Assembly (NCBI RefSeq): GCF_900111765.1
Contig: NZ_FOIB01000001.1
Span: 992,001-1,056,000, forward strand
Length of the DNA: 64,000 nt
Source: Myxococcus fulvus
Lineage (GTDB): Bacteria; Myxococcota; Myxococcia; Myxococcales; Myxococcaceae
Direction: 5' to 3'
This document shows, piece after piece, positions 17,646 through 29,907 of the stretch. A program made the translations under genes and the position numbers. The notes under the pieces are model-generated. The model saw nothing but the letters and a program-made list of their open reading frames with translations, was not told the origin of the DNA and ran no database searches. The stretch's first letter is position 1. Each line of letters starts with the position of its first letter.

Positions 17646-18635
17646 TCAGGGGCAGGCGCCGCAGTCGGCGCTGCAGCTCGCCGCGGTGGTGCCGGTGCCG
17701 CAGCGCTCGGTGAACTGACAGACGCCATCCCCGCACCGATAGATTTCCGCGGCGCGGATGCGCGCGGTGATGGGCTGGTAGGGCTTCCCGTTGTGCGTGC
17801 ACGACGCATAGTAGGGCAGGGGGTTGTCGTTGGCGTCCCTGGCCACCGTGCACAGCGAGGCGCACATGCCCAGGTGGGTGATGGGCGGGCACTGCTGCGT
17901 GGTGCCCGAGGCGAGGCCGCACGTGCGAGGCGTGCTCCGCTCCGCGGAGAGGTACGGCTGGTCATTGGCCGCGAACACGCCCGTGCCGTCGAAGAGGTTG
18001 CCGAAGTAGCAGGCCTCCTTCTCGCTGTAGAGGTCCAGCTCCGCCTGGGTGTAGGGGATGGCCGGAGGCGTGGACGAGCCGCTCGCCGCGACGCGGCCCA
18101 GCACGGAGATGGGCACGTGCAGGCCGTACTTGTTCGCGTGCGCCGCCAGGCACGCGGACACCACCTGCTGCTCGGCTTGCGTCGCCGCCGTCCCGTTCGC
18201 CCAGTTCGTCGCCAGCCCCAGCGAGCCCAGCCACGTGTACTGCACCCCCGTCACCGGGTTGGTGAAGGTGCGCGTCTGCCCCGCCGCCACCGCGCACGTC
18301 ACCACGTAGGACATCACCGCGTCCGCCGTGCTCGGGTCCTGGTTGAACCAATCCCTGAAGCCGTTGGTCGACAGGCCGTTGGTGGACAGGCCGTTGGTGG
18401 ACAGGCCGTTGGTGGACAGGCCGTTGGTGGACAGGCCATTGGTGGAGAGGCCGTTGACGGACAGCGCATGCACGCGCAGCTGCCCCAGCTCCTCTCCCAC
18501 CGGCTCCAACTCCACCCCGCAACCCGCCGCCCCCATCCCCAGTCCCCATCCCAGGAGCCCCACCACACCTCCGCGAATCCAACGGCGGATGGAAGTGGTG
18601 TGGCGACGCGACTGCGAAGCTGGAATGCGGTGCAT
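17646..18635 (-). CDS. Lipoprotein with NGLST pentapeptide repeats
   Basis: Predicted lipoprotein of 329 residues. The signal peptide ends in a lipobox (MGAAGC, Cys39). Residues 61-90 are six perfect NGLST repeats. The body is Cys-rich, and the C-terminus has a compact block of cysteines (CGDGVCQF...CGTG...CSADCGACP) like EGF-type or Notch-type repeats seen in secreted myxobacterial proteins. No catalytic motif is evident. It lies 134 bp upstream of a kinase gene in the same direction. The 244-bp region before it (18636-18879) is unusually AT-rich for this window and probably holds its promoter. Function unknown; a surface structural role is a guess. Confidence 0.8.
   Translation of the reverse strand: MHRIPASQSRRHTTSIRRWIRGGVVGLLGWGLGMGAAGCGVELEPVGEELGQLRVHALSVNGLSTNGLSTNGLSTNGLSTNGLSTNGLSTNGFRDWFNQDPSTADAVMSYVVTCAVAAGQTRTFTNPVTGVQYTWLGSLGLATNWANGTAATQAEQQVVSACLAAHANKYGLHVPISVLGRVAASGSSTPPAIPYTQAELDLYSEKEACYFGNLFDGTGVFAANDQPYLSAERSTPRTCGLASGTTQQCPPITHLGMCASLCTVARDANDNPLPYYASCTHNGKPYQPITARIRAAEIYRCGDGVCQFTERCGTGTTAASCSADCGACP
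18366..18455. repeat. 15-bp coding repeat, six copies (NGLST)
   Basis: Six in-frame 15-bp units encode NGLST inside the lipoprotein gene. The DNA copies are almost identical, so the tract should be prone to copy-number change by slippage without shifting the frame. Confidence 0.92.
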
Positions 18636-18879
18636 GCAGTTCCCCCGTGTGTGGTGGCCAGCGAGGGCTGACCACCTTGTCGCCCACCCGCATCAGCGCT
18701 CCCAATCGCGCTGAAAACTGATGGGTTCGACAAGTTTCGTAGGGGATTTCTCCGCGCGCATGCTGCTATGCGGGAATTTTCTTTCCTCGTCGAATCAATG
18801 ACAGCAAGGTTGTAAAGTCCTAGACCCAGTCAGGTCTGGATGGATTGGAATCAACGGAGAATTTGTATTTCAGGAAAAA

Positions 18880-20283
18880 CTAGAGAGGCTCTGGAAACTC
18901 CAGGCTCAGCGCGGCGGCGGGGGTCAGGGCGAAACCCTCTGGTCCCCGCAGCCTCCAGGCGCTCACGTCGGTGACGGGTCCGCCGACGATTTCGGATTCG
19001 CCGGTGTCCCCGCGCGTCTCGGCCTGGCCCAGGTGCAGGCACAGGTGGACCTTGGCATCCACGGGGTCGGCGAGCTTCTGCGCGGCCTGCTGGAGGATGC
19101 GCAGCGAGCGCTCCGCCTCGCGCAGGTACGTGGTGCGCTCGGGGGTGGGCGCGCCGTTCTCCAGGGGGCGCACGGCGAGCAGCGTGGTGCCGGACTGCAG
19201 CGCCAGGAGGAAGCCCCCGCCGCGCAGGCCCTGCTCCAGCCCGTCCAGCACGTCCGCGAGCACCGCGTACATCGCGTCGTCGTCCTGGGCGGCCGCCGTC
19301 GACAGCATCACCTCCGCGTGGACGGCGAGCGCCAGCCGGGTGCGGTGGGTGGGTTGCACGGGCTCCTCGGCGGCGTCGGCGAGCGCGGCCAGGAACGCGC
19401 CCACGCTGCCGAAGCGGCGGCTGGCGTCCTTCTCCAGACAGCGCAGCACCACCTGGTCCACGGCCGGGGACACCGGGGCGATGGCGCTGGGCCTGGGCGC
19501 GGGGGCCTCCAGGTGCAGCCGCTCCAGCTCCATCCGGTCCTCGCAGAGGAAGGGGTAGCGGCCGGTGAGCAGCTGGTGCAGGAGCACGCCCAGCGCGTAG
19601 ATGTCCGTGTGCGGGCCGATGGCGCCCCCGCGGAACTGCTCGGGCGCCATGGCGTGGGCGGTGCCCAGCCGCTGGCCGGCGATGGTGAGCCCCTCCTGGG
19701 TGGCCTCGGCGGACAAGAGCTTGGCGATGCCGAAGTCGAGCAGCTTCACCCGGGGCTTCTCGCCCTCCTCGACGACGAGGATGTTGCTGGCCTTCAGGTC
19801 GCGGTGGACGACGCCCGCGCGGTGCGCCGCCTCCAGCGCGCCGCACACCGGCTCCAGGTAGGCGCGCGCGCGGGACGCCGACAGCCGGCCGCGCTCCTGC
19901 ACCACCTGGCCCAGGGTGCGCCCGGCGAGCAGCTCCATGACGTAGTAGGGGCTGCCGTCCGGCATCAGCCCGAAGTCATAGACGTCCACGATGTTGGGGT
20001 GGCGTATCTGGTTCACCACCCGGGCCTCGCGCACGAAGCGCTTGAGCATCTCGCCCTGATCCGCCAGGTGGGGGTGGAGCACCTTCACCGCGGCCCGTCG
20101 GCCGAGGATGCGGTGCTCGGCTTCATAGACGCTGCCATGTCCGCCGGAGGCCAGCAGGGCCTTGAGGACGTACTCGCCCGCAAGTGTTCCCGGGCCTCGG
20201 CCCGCATCCCCTTTTGCCCGCTCGGTGCCATGGAGATCCGCGCGGGCCTGGATGCGGAACGTGCTCTCGGAGTCGGCCGCCAT
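18880..20283 (-). CDS. Ser/Thr protein kinase with C-terminal adenylyl-cyclase-like region
   Basis: 467-residue Hanks kinase. P-loop GGHGSVYEAEH, the lysine in AAVKVLHPH, catalytic HRDLKASN and DFGIAK are complete, as is the APEQF segment. After the kinase (to about residue 300) comes a 160-residue region (HAEVMLSTAAAQDDDAMYAV ... LHLGQAETRGD ... GGPVTDVSAWR) whose pattern resembles the class III nucleotide cyclase fold seen behind myxobacterial kinases. I see no catalytic Asp pair, so it is probably a regulatory remnant. ATG at 20283 chosen. Divergent from the hybrid kinase gene. Confidence 0.85.
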   Translation of the reverse strand: MAADSESTFRIQARADLHGTERAKGDAGRGPGTLAGEYVLKALLASGGHGSVYEAEHRILGRRAAVKVLHPHLADQGEMLKRFVREARVVNQIRHPNIVDVYDFGLMPDGSPYYVMELLAGRTLGQVVQERGRLSASRARAYLEPVCGALEAAHRAGVVHRDLKASNILVVEEGEKPRVKLLDFGIAKLLSAEATQEGLTIAGQRLGTAHAMAPEQFRGGAIGPHTDIYALGVLLHQLLTGRYPFLCEDRMELERLHLEAPAPRPSAIAPVSPAVDQVVLRCLEKDASRRFGSVGAFLAALADAAEEPVQPTHRTRLALAVHAEVMLSTAAAQDDDAMYAVLADVLDGLEQGLRGGGFLLALQSGTTLLAVRPLENGAPTPERTTYLREAERSLRILQQAAQKLADPVDAKVHLCLHLGQAETRGDTGESEIVGGPVTDVSAWRLRGPEGFALTPAAALSLEFPEPL

Positions 20284-20565
20284 GTGGCGCCGTACCCTAG
20301 CACCGCGCCCGGGACGCCTGCTGCATGCCCCGGGCCCGAAGCGTCCGCCGCGACGCGGCAATCCTACCTGGGCGTTCACCACCCATCACAGCGGGTGGCG
20401 GAGGCAGGGGCAGATGTTGCCTGGCGTATGCTCCAACGCCCCATCACCCGGGGTGGTTGGACGCTGGGCCCGGGGACTGCTGGATTCTCGGGACGTGACA
20501 CCACGCGTGCAAGCTGGGGCAGGTGGAGAGGACGGACGCGGCGCGGGGTGCCGGGGGGCTGCTTG

Positions 20566-22827
20566 ATGACGACATTGGATGACCTCACGACCTGCGCCGG
20601 TCTGGCGCTGGCTCCGCCGTCCTCGACGGGAGCCTGCCTCATCCTCATCAGCACCACGACGCCCGCGGCCATCGGCAAGGCGTACCGGCTGGAGCCCGGC
20701 GAGCACATCATCGGCCGAGGCTCCGAGGCCACGGTGCGCATCGACGACCATGGCGTGTCGCGCAAGCATGCCCGCATCGTCCGCCTGCCGGACGGGGGCT
20801 GCCACGTCACGGATTTGGAGTCCACCAACGGCACCCTGCTCAACGGCACGCCCATCGCCACGGCGGAGCTCCAGGAGGGGGACAGGCTCCAGATTGGCAC
20901 CGTCACGGTGTTCCGCTTCTCCAAGCGGGAGCTGCTCGAGCAGCGCGAGGAGGCCCTGCGCCAGGCGTTGTCCGCCGCGCGCGTGGGCATCTGGGATTGG
21001 AACGCGCAGAGCGGCCGGGTGACGTGGAGCGAGCAGGTGGACCGGCTGTTGGGGCTGCCCGTGGGCAAGCTGTCCGGCCGCGCCATGGAGCTCGAGGAGG
21101 TGGTGCACCCCGCCGACCTCCCGCGCGTGCGGGAGTCCCTGTCCATCGCGTTGGAGAAGAAGACGCAGGTGGACGTGGAGTACCGCATCGAGCCGCAGGG
21201 CAGCGGGTGGCGGTGGATCTCCTGCAAGGGTGACGTGCTGTGCGACGCCGCGGGGATGCCCGCGCGGGTGACGGGCACGGTGATGGACATCACCGCCCGC
21301 AAGCAGGCCGAGCAGGAGCTGGCGCGCCAGGCGCTCATCTTCGAGAGCATCTACGACGGCGTGGTGATTACCGATTTGGGTGGCGGCATCATCGACTGGA
21401 ACGCCAGCGCGGAGCGGATGTTCGGGCGCAACAAGTCGGAGGCGCTGGGGCAGACGCTCTTCCGCGTGTTGCACCCGGACGAGCCGGACCGGATGACGGG
21501 CATGGTGCTCGCGGGGCTGGAGAAGCAGGGCCGGTGGTCGGGGGAGCTGGAGTTCAAGCGCCGCGACGGCACCACCTGCTGGTGCGAGTCCGTGGTCGTC
21601 CCGCTGCGCGACAGCGAGGGCCGCACGATTGCCAACATCATGGTCCACCGCGACACGTCGGAGCGGAAGCAGCTCCAGGCGCACCTCGTCGTGGCGGACC
21701 GGCTGGCGTCGGTGGGCACGCTGGGCGCGGGCGTGGCGCACGAAATCAACAACCCGCTGGCGTACATGCTGGTCAACCTGCACCTGGTGCGCGAGGGCCT
21801 GGAGCGGATGGAGAGCCAGGTGCCCGCGGCGGCCATCGCCTCGCTGCAGCAGCTGGTGCGGGAGACGACGGAGGGCGCCGAGCGCATCGCCACCATCGTG
21901 CGCGACTTGAAGGTCTTCGCGCGCGGCGAGCAGGAAGTGCGGCTGATGCCAGTGGACGTGCGGCGCGCGGTGGAGCTGGCGTGCAAGATGGCGGACAACG
22001 TCATCCGTCACCGCGCGCGGCTGGTGACGGAGTTCGAGCCGGTGGCCCCGGTGGAGGCCAGCGAGTCTCGGCTGTGCCAGGTGTTCCTGAACCTGCTGCT
22101 CAACGCGGCGCAGGCGATTCCAGAGGACCGCTCGCCCGAGCACGAGCACGAGATCCGCGTGGTCATCCGTGCCGGCGACAGGGGCCGGGTGCTGGTGGAG
22201 GTGCGGGACACGGGCATGGGGATGACGGCGGAGGTGATGGACCGCATCTTCGACCCGTTCTTCACCACGAAGCCGGTGGGCGTGGGTACGGGGCTGGGGC
22301 TGTCCATCTGCCACGGCATCATCGAGTCCATGGGCGGCTCCATCCACGCGGAGAGCGAGCCGGGCAAGGGCAGCACGTTCCGCGTGGTGCTGCGCGCGGC
22401 CACGCGGGAGCTGGAGCTGTTGCCGAGGCTTCAGGCGGTGGTGCCGACCAACGCGCGGGCGCGCATCCTGGTGGTGGACGACGAGCCGAACGTGACGCTG
22501 GCGCTGCAGCGCTCGCTGGCGGCGGACCACGAGGTGGCGACAGCGAACAGCGCGCAGGCGGCGCTGCGGCTGCTCAACGAGGGCAGCCGCTTCGACCTCA
22601 TCCTGTGTGATGTGATGATGCCGGGAATGACGGGCATGGACCTGTACAACGAGCTGGGCCGCAGCGCGCCGGAGCAGGCGGGCCGCATGGTGTTCATGAC
22701 GGGGGGCGCCTTCACGCCGCGCACGGTGTCGTTCCTGCGCGAGGTCCCCAACTTGAAGATTTCCAAGCCGCTGGACCTCACCCAGCTCCGCGAGCTGGTG
22801 GGACGCTCGGCGGAGGCGGGCCGATGA
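20566..22827 (+). CDS. FHA-PAS-PAS hybrid histidine kinase with receiver domain
   Basis: 753-residue cytoplasmic signalling protein. An FHA domain (about 40-118) has the phosphothreonine-binding GRGSEATVRI and SRKHARI and the STNGT loop. Two PAS domains follow (about 130-245 and 255-370). The HisKA domain has His392 in GVAHEINNPLAY; the HATPase has DTGMGMT and GVGTGLGL. The receiver at the C-terminus (about 635-753) has Asp682 in LCDVMMPG. The FHA domain suggests input from a Ser/Thr kinase, possibly the divergent one 282 bp away. The frame is open far upstream, but the ATG at 20566 is the one that begins this architecture. Its stop overlaps the transporter start (ATGA). Confidence 0.92.
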   Translation: MTTLDDLTTCAGLALAPPSSTGACLILISTTTPAAIGKAYRLEPGEHIIGRGSEATVRIDDHGVSRKHARIVRLPDGGCHVTDLESTNGTLLNGTPIATAELQEGDRLQIGTVTVFRFSKRELLEQREEALRQALSAARVGIWDWNAQSGRVTWSEQVDRLLGLPVGKLSGRAMELEEVVHPADLPRVRESLSIALEKKTQVDVEYRIEPQGSGWRWISCKGDVLCDAAGMPARVTGTVMDITARKQAEQELARQALIFESIYDGVVITDLGGGIIDWNASAERMFGRNKSEALGQTLFRVLHPDEPDRMTGMVLAGLEKQGRWSGELEFKRRDGTTCWCESVVVPLRDSEGRTIANIMVHRDTSERKQLQAHLVVADRLASVGTLGAGVAHEINNPLAYMLVNLHLVREGLERMESQVPAAAIASLQQLVRETTEGAERIATIVRDLKVFARGEQEVRLMPVDVRRAVELACKMADNVIRHRARLVTEFEPVAPVEASESRLCQVFLNLLLNAAQAIPEDRSPEHEHEIRVVIRAGDRGRVLVEVRDTGMGMTAEVMDRIFDPFFTTKPVGVGTGLGLSICHGIIESMGGSIHAESEPGKGSTFRVVLRAATRELELLPRLQAVVPTNARARILVVDDEPNVTLALQRSLAADHEVATANSAQAALRLLNEGSRFDLILCDVMMPGMTGMDLYNELGRSAPEQAGRMVFMTGGAFTPRTVSFLREVPNLKISKPLDLTQLRELVGRSAEAGR

Positions 22828-24623
22828 CGGGCTCGGCGGAGCGCGCTGTGTCTTCCTCGACGACCGCACCTGACTCCGCCGATGACGTGAGATTGAGCGC
22901 GGTGGCCCCGGCCCCCGCGGCCCCTTCCCCCGGGATGCGCGAGTGGACGCCGCGCGCGGTGGGCATGGGGTTGCTGGTGGGCTCGCTGTTGGCCGTCACC
23001 AACGTGTCCATGGGGTTGAAGCTGGGTTGGTGGGAGAGCGGCTCGGTGATGGCGGCGGTGCTGGGGTTCGGGAGTCTCGCGGCGGTGTCGCGCAGGCGGG
23101 GCGCTCCGTACACGACGCTGGAGAACAACCTCACGCAGGTGTCTGCGGTGGCGGTGGGCGCGATGCCCGCGGCGGCGGGGCTGTTGGGGCCGCTGCCGGC
23201 GCTGATGTTGCTGGGGCTGGATGTGCCGGGCGTGGCGGTGGCGGCCTGGAGCGTGGCGCTCGGGGTGTTGGGCGTGCTGGCGGCGCACCTGTTGCGGCGG
23301 CGGTTGATGGAGGAGGAGCGGCTCGCGTTCCCGACGGGCATCGCCACCGCGGAGCTCATCACCGCGATGCACGCGTCGGCACCCGAGGAGAACCGGGGGC
23401 GGGGCTGGTGGCTCGCGGCGGCGGCGGCGCTGTCCACGGGCTTCACGGTGTTGCGGGATGCGTTCCAGAAGGTGCCGGGGATGGTGGCGGCGCCGGGCAC
23501 GGTGGGGGGCGCGTCTGCGGCGTCGCTGACGTGGGGGCTGGCGTGGAGCCCCATGCTGGTGGCGGTGGGGATGATGGCGGGGCTGCACCTGGGGCTGAGC
23601 ATGCTCCTGGGCGCGCTCGTGGGGTGGGGCGTGCTGTCGCCGTGGCTGGTGTCGACGGGAGCGGTGAAGGAGGCGGGCTTCGATGCGCTCCAGACCTGGC
23701 TCACGTGGCCGGGCGTGGGGCTGCTGGTGGGCTCGGCGGCGGTGTCGCTCACGGCGCAGGCGCGGGACTTCTGGCGGGTGGCGAAGGACCTGGGCTCGCT
23801 GCGCGGTGGCGGGGGATTGCCCCGGTGGGCGTGGTTGAGCGGGGGCGTGGCCTGTGTGCTGGCGTTGAGCCTGGGCGTGGGCGTGTATGGGATGAGCGCG
23901 GCGCAGGTGGTGTTGGCGTTGGTGCTGGTGTTGCCATTGTGCGCGGTGTGCGCGCGAGGCGCGGGGCAGCTCGACGTGTCGCCGGTGTCGCAGGTGGGCC
24001 AGCTGTCGCAGGTGGCGGCGGGAGTGCTGCTGCCTGGAGGCGTGGGGCCGAACGTGGCGGTGGGCGGCGTGGTGTCCGGCGCGGCGGCGCAGACGGGCGT
24101 GAGCCTGTGGGCGCTGAAGGCGGGGTACCTGCTGGGCGCGTCGCCGGGGCGGATGCTGGGGGCGCAGCTGTTGGGGGTGCTCGCGGGTTCGTTGGTGAGC
24201 GTGCCGGCGTACCTGTTGCTGACGCGGGCGTATGGGTTGGGTTCGGAGGCGCTGCCCGCGCCGTTCGCGCAGCAGTTCCGCGCGGTGGCGGAGCTGGCGT
24301 CGAGAGGGTTGGATGGATTGCCCCCGAACGCGCTGCTCGCGGGGAGCGTGGCCGCGGGCGCGGGCGCGCTCTTGACGTTGCTGGCGCGAGGGCGTGCGGC
24401 ACAGTGGGTGCCCTCGCCGGTGGCGATGGGCATCGGCTTCATCCTGCCGGCCTACTTCGCGGTGACGCTGTGCCTGGGTGGTGTGCTGGCGGCGGTGGCG
24501 CGGTGGCGCTGGCCGGCCTCGACGGGCCGCAACGTGCCCGCGCTGGCGGCGGGAGCCATCGCGGCGGAGTCGCTGGTGGGCGTGGCGCTCGGCGCACTCA
24601 AGCTGCTCGGCTTCATGGCGTAG
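22824..24623 (+). CDS. OPT family oligopeptide transporter
   Basis: Integral membrane protein of 599 residues with about 14-16 hydrophobic segments. Family-like parts are GMGLLVGSLLAVTNVSMGLK near residue 45, ENNLTQVSAVAVG near 100 and FPTGIATAELI near 170. Proteins of this family move small peptides or metal chelates with protons; the cargo here is unknown. Start overlaps the hybrid kinase stop as ATGA, so the kinase and transporter are co-translated. The final 37 bases belong to a 63-bp repeat that continues past the stop codon. Confidence 0.9.
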   Translation: MTGSAERAVSSSTTAPDSADDVRLSAVAPAPAAPSPGMREWTPRAVGMGLLVGSLLAVTNVSMGLKLGWWESGSVMAAVLGFGSLAAVSRRRGAPYTTLENNLTQVSAVAVGAMPAAAGLLGPLPALMLLGLDVPGVAVAAWSVALGVLGVLAAHLLRRRLMEEERLAFPTGIATAELITAMHASAPEENRGRGWWLAAAAALSTGFTVLRDAFQKVPGMVAAPGTVGGASAASLTWGLAWSPMLVAVGMMAGLHLGLSMLLGALVGWGVLSPWLVSTGAVKEAGFDALQTWLTWPGVGLLVGSAAVSLTAQARDFWRVAKDLGSLRGGGGLPRWAWLSGGVACVLALSLGVGVYGMSAAQVVLALVLVLPLCAVCARGAGQLDVSPVSQVGQLSQVAAGVLLPGGVGPNVAVGGVVSGAAAQTGVSLWALKAGYLLGASPGRMLGAQLLGVLAGSLVSVPAYLLLTRAYGLGSEALPAPFAQQFRAVAELASRGLDGLPPNALLAGSVAAGAGALLTLLARGRAAQWVPSPVAMGIGFILPAYFAVTLCLGGVLAAVARWRWPASTGRNVPALAAGAIAAESLVGVALGALKLLGFMA

Positions 24624-24815
24624 CGGGAGCCAACACCGCCGGGAGTGGTGCTCGGTGCACTCAAGCTGCTCGGCTTCATGGTGTCGCGGGAGCGAACACC
24701 GTCGGGAGCGGTGCTCCGCGCACTCAGCTGCTCGGCTCCATGGTGTCGCGGGAGCCAACACCACAGCGTACGGCGCTCGGCGTGCTCAAGCTGCCTGGCG
24801 TCATGGCGCTACGGG
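24587..24815. repeat. 63-bp tandem repeat copied from the end of the OPT gene
   Basis: Units begin with GCTCGGCGCACTCAAGCTGC or variants at 24587, 24650, 24713 and 24775 (spacing 63, 63, 62; the third unit has lost one A). Copy one contains the last 12 codons and TAG stop of the transporter gene; in later copies the TAG is replaced by sense codons. The array fills most of the 269-bp gap before the convergent kinase gene. Confidence 0.9.
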
Positions 24816-24892
24816 ACGCGCTGGGGCGACGAAGACGCGGTGCCCGCGTGCTCCCCGCCTCGTTGCTTGAGCCTGGGGAGCGTGGGCGCTCC

Positions 24893-28921
<4,029 letters not shown>

Positions 28922-29093
28922 GCCGCCACTCTACGCCAAACGCCCTGGGGATTCAGGACACCCGTGGGAAACCCCAGGGGTCGCTTTCGCATCACCTGGA
29001 CCTGGGGGCCGCCCGCCCGGCGCGGCGCGTTGGTTGCCCCAGTCAAGCGTCGGTGCTGTCATGCCGGCCTCTCCCTGGAGGGACGCGCACCGC

Positions 29094-29444
29094 ATGAGCC
29101 TGGCGAAGAAGCTGAACCTCAAAGAGGGCATGAAGGCCCGCGTCATCGGCAAGCCGAGGGGCGTGGACCTGGATGACGTGGTGACGAGCACCTCCGCGAA
29201 GGCAGAGGGGCTGCTCGTCTTCGTCCAGCACCTGGAGGACGTGGACGCGAAGTGCGCGCCGCTCATCGCCGCCGCGAAGGAGGACCGCGTCGCGTGGGCG
29301 GTGTACCCGAAGGCGGGACAGCTGGGCACGGACCTCAACCGGGACATCCTCTGGAAGCGGCTGGCGAAGGAGGGCATCGACAGCGTGCGTCAGGTCTCCG
29401 TGGACGACGTGTGGAGCGCGCTGCGCTTCCGTCCGGCGAAGTGA
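29094..29444 (+). CDS. Small DUF3052-like protein
   Basis: 116-residue soluble protein. The pattern KKLNLKEGMKARVIGKP at the start, AWAVYPK and GTDLN in the middle, and VSVDDVWSALRF at the end matches what I know of the DUF3052 family, whose function is not established. The ATG at 29094 begins the conserved part; there is an ATG 20 codons earlier with no better ribosome site. It is 45 bp before the DUF1428 gene and likely forms an operon with it. Confidence 0.82.
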   Translation: MSLAKKLNLKEGMKARVIGKPRGVDLDDVVTSTSAKAEGLLVFVQHLEDVDAKCAPLIAAAKEDRVAWAVYPKAGQLGTDLNRDILWKRLAKEGIDSVRQVSVDDVWSALRFRPAK

Positions 29445-29489
29445 CGCGGACGGGGTAGCCTGCCGACCTTCTCGTGGAGGAGGACGGCA

Positions 29490-29843
29490 ATGCCCTACGT
29501 CGATGGTTTCCTGCTGCCGCTGCCGAAGAAGAACCTGGCCGCCTATCGCAAGATGTCGCGCAAGGCGGGCAAGCTCTGGCGCGAGCACGGCGCGCTCCAG
29601 TACATCGAGTCCATCGAGGACGACATCCCGGAGAGCCTCACCCGTGTCTCGTTCGCCCGGGGCGTGAAGCTCAAGCCGGACGAGGCCGTGGTGTTCGCCT
29701 TCATCGTCTACAAGTCGAAGGCGGATAGGAACCGCGTCAACAAGAAGGTGATGGCCGACCCGCGACTGGGCTCGCCCGAGGACGTGCCCTTCGACAGCAA
29801 GCGGATGATTTGGGGCGGCTTCAAGTCCATCGTGTCGCTGTAG
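29490..29843 (+). CDS. DUF1428 family protein
   Basis: 117-residue protein with the typical start MPYVDGFLLPLPKKNL, the core WREHGALQYIE and the end KRMIWGGFKSIV. These are hallmarks of DUF1428, a dimeric alpha/beta-barrel family of unknown function. GGAGGAGG lies 6-13 bases before the ATG. Probably co-transcribed with the DUF3052-like gene. Confidence 0.92.
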   Translation: MPYVDGFLLPLPKKNLAAYRKMSRKAGKLWREHGALQYIESIEDDIPESLTRVSFARGVKLKPDEAVVFAFIVYKSKADRNRVNKKVMADPRLGSPEDVPFDSKRMIWGGFKSIVSL

Positions 29844-29854
29844 CCGAGGACTCG

Positions 29855-29900
29855 ACGACGTCCGGCGGGTGGGAGGGGAAGACGCCCCGCCGGACGTCGT
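29855..29900. terminator. Bidirectional terminator-like hairpin
   Basis: Perfect 15-bp inverted repeat ACGACGTCCGGCGGG / CCCGCCGGACGTCGT with a 16-base loop. It lies between the convergent DUF1428 and protease genes. No T-run follows on either side. Confidence 0.75.
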
Positions 29901-29907
29901 GAGCGAC

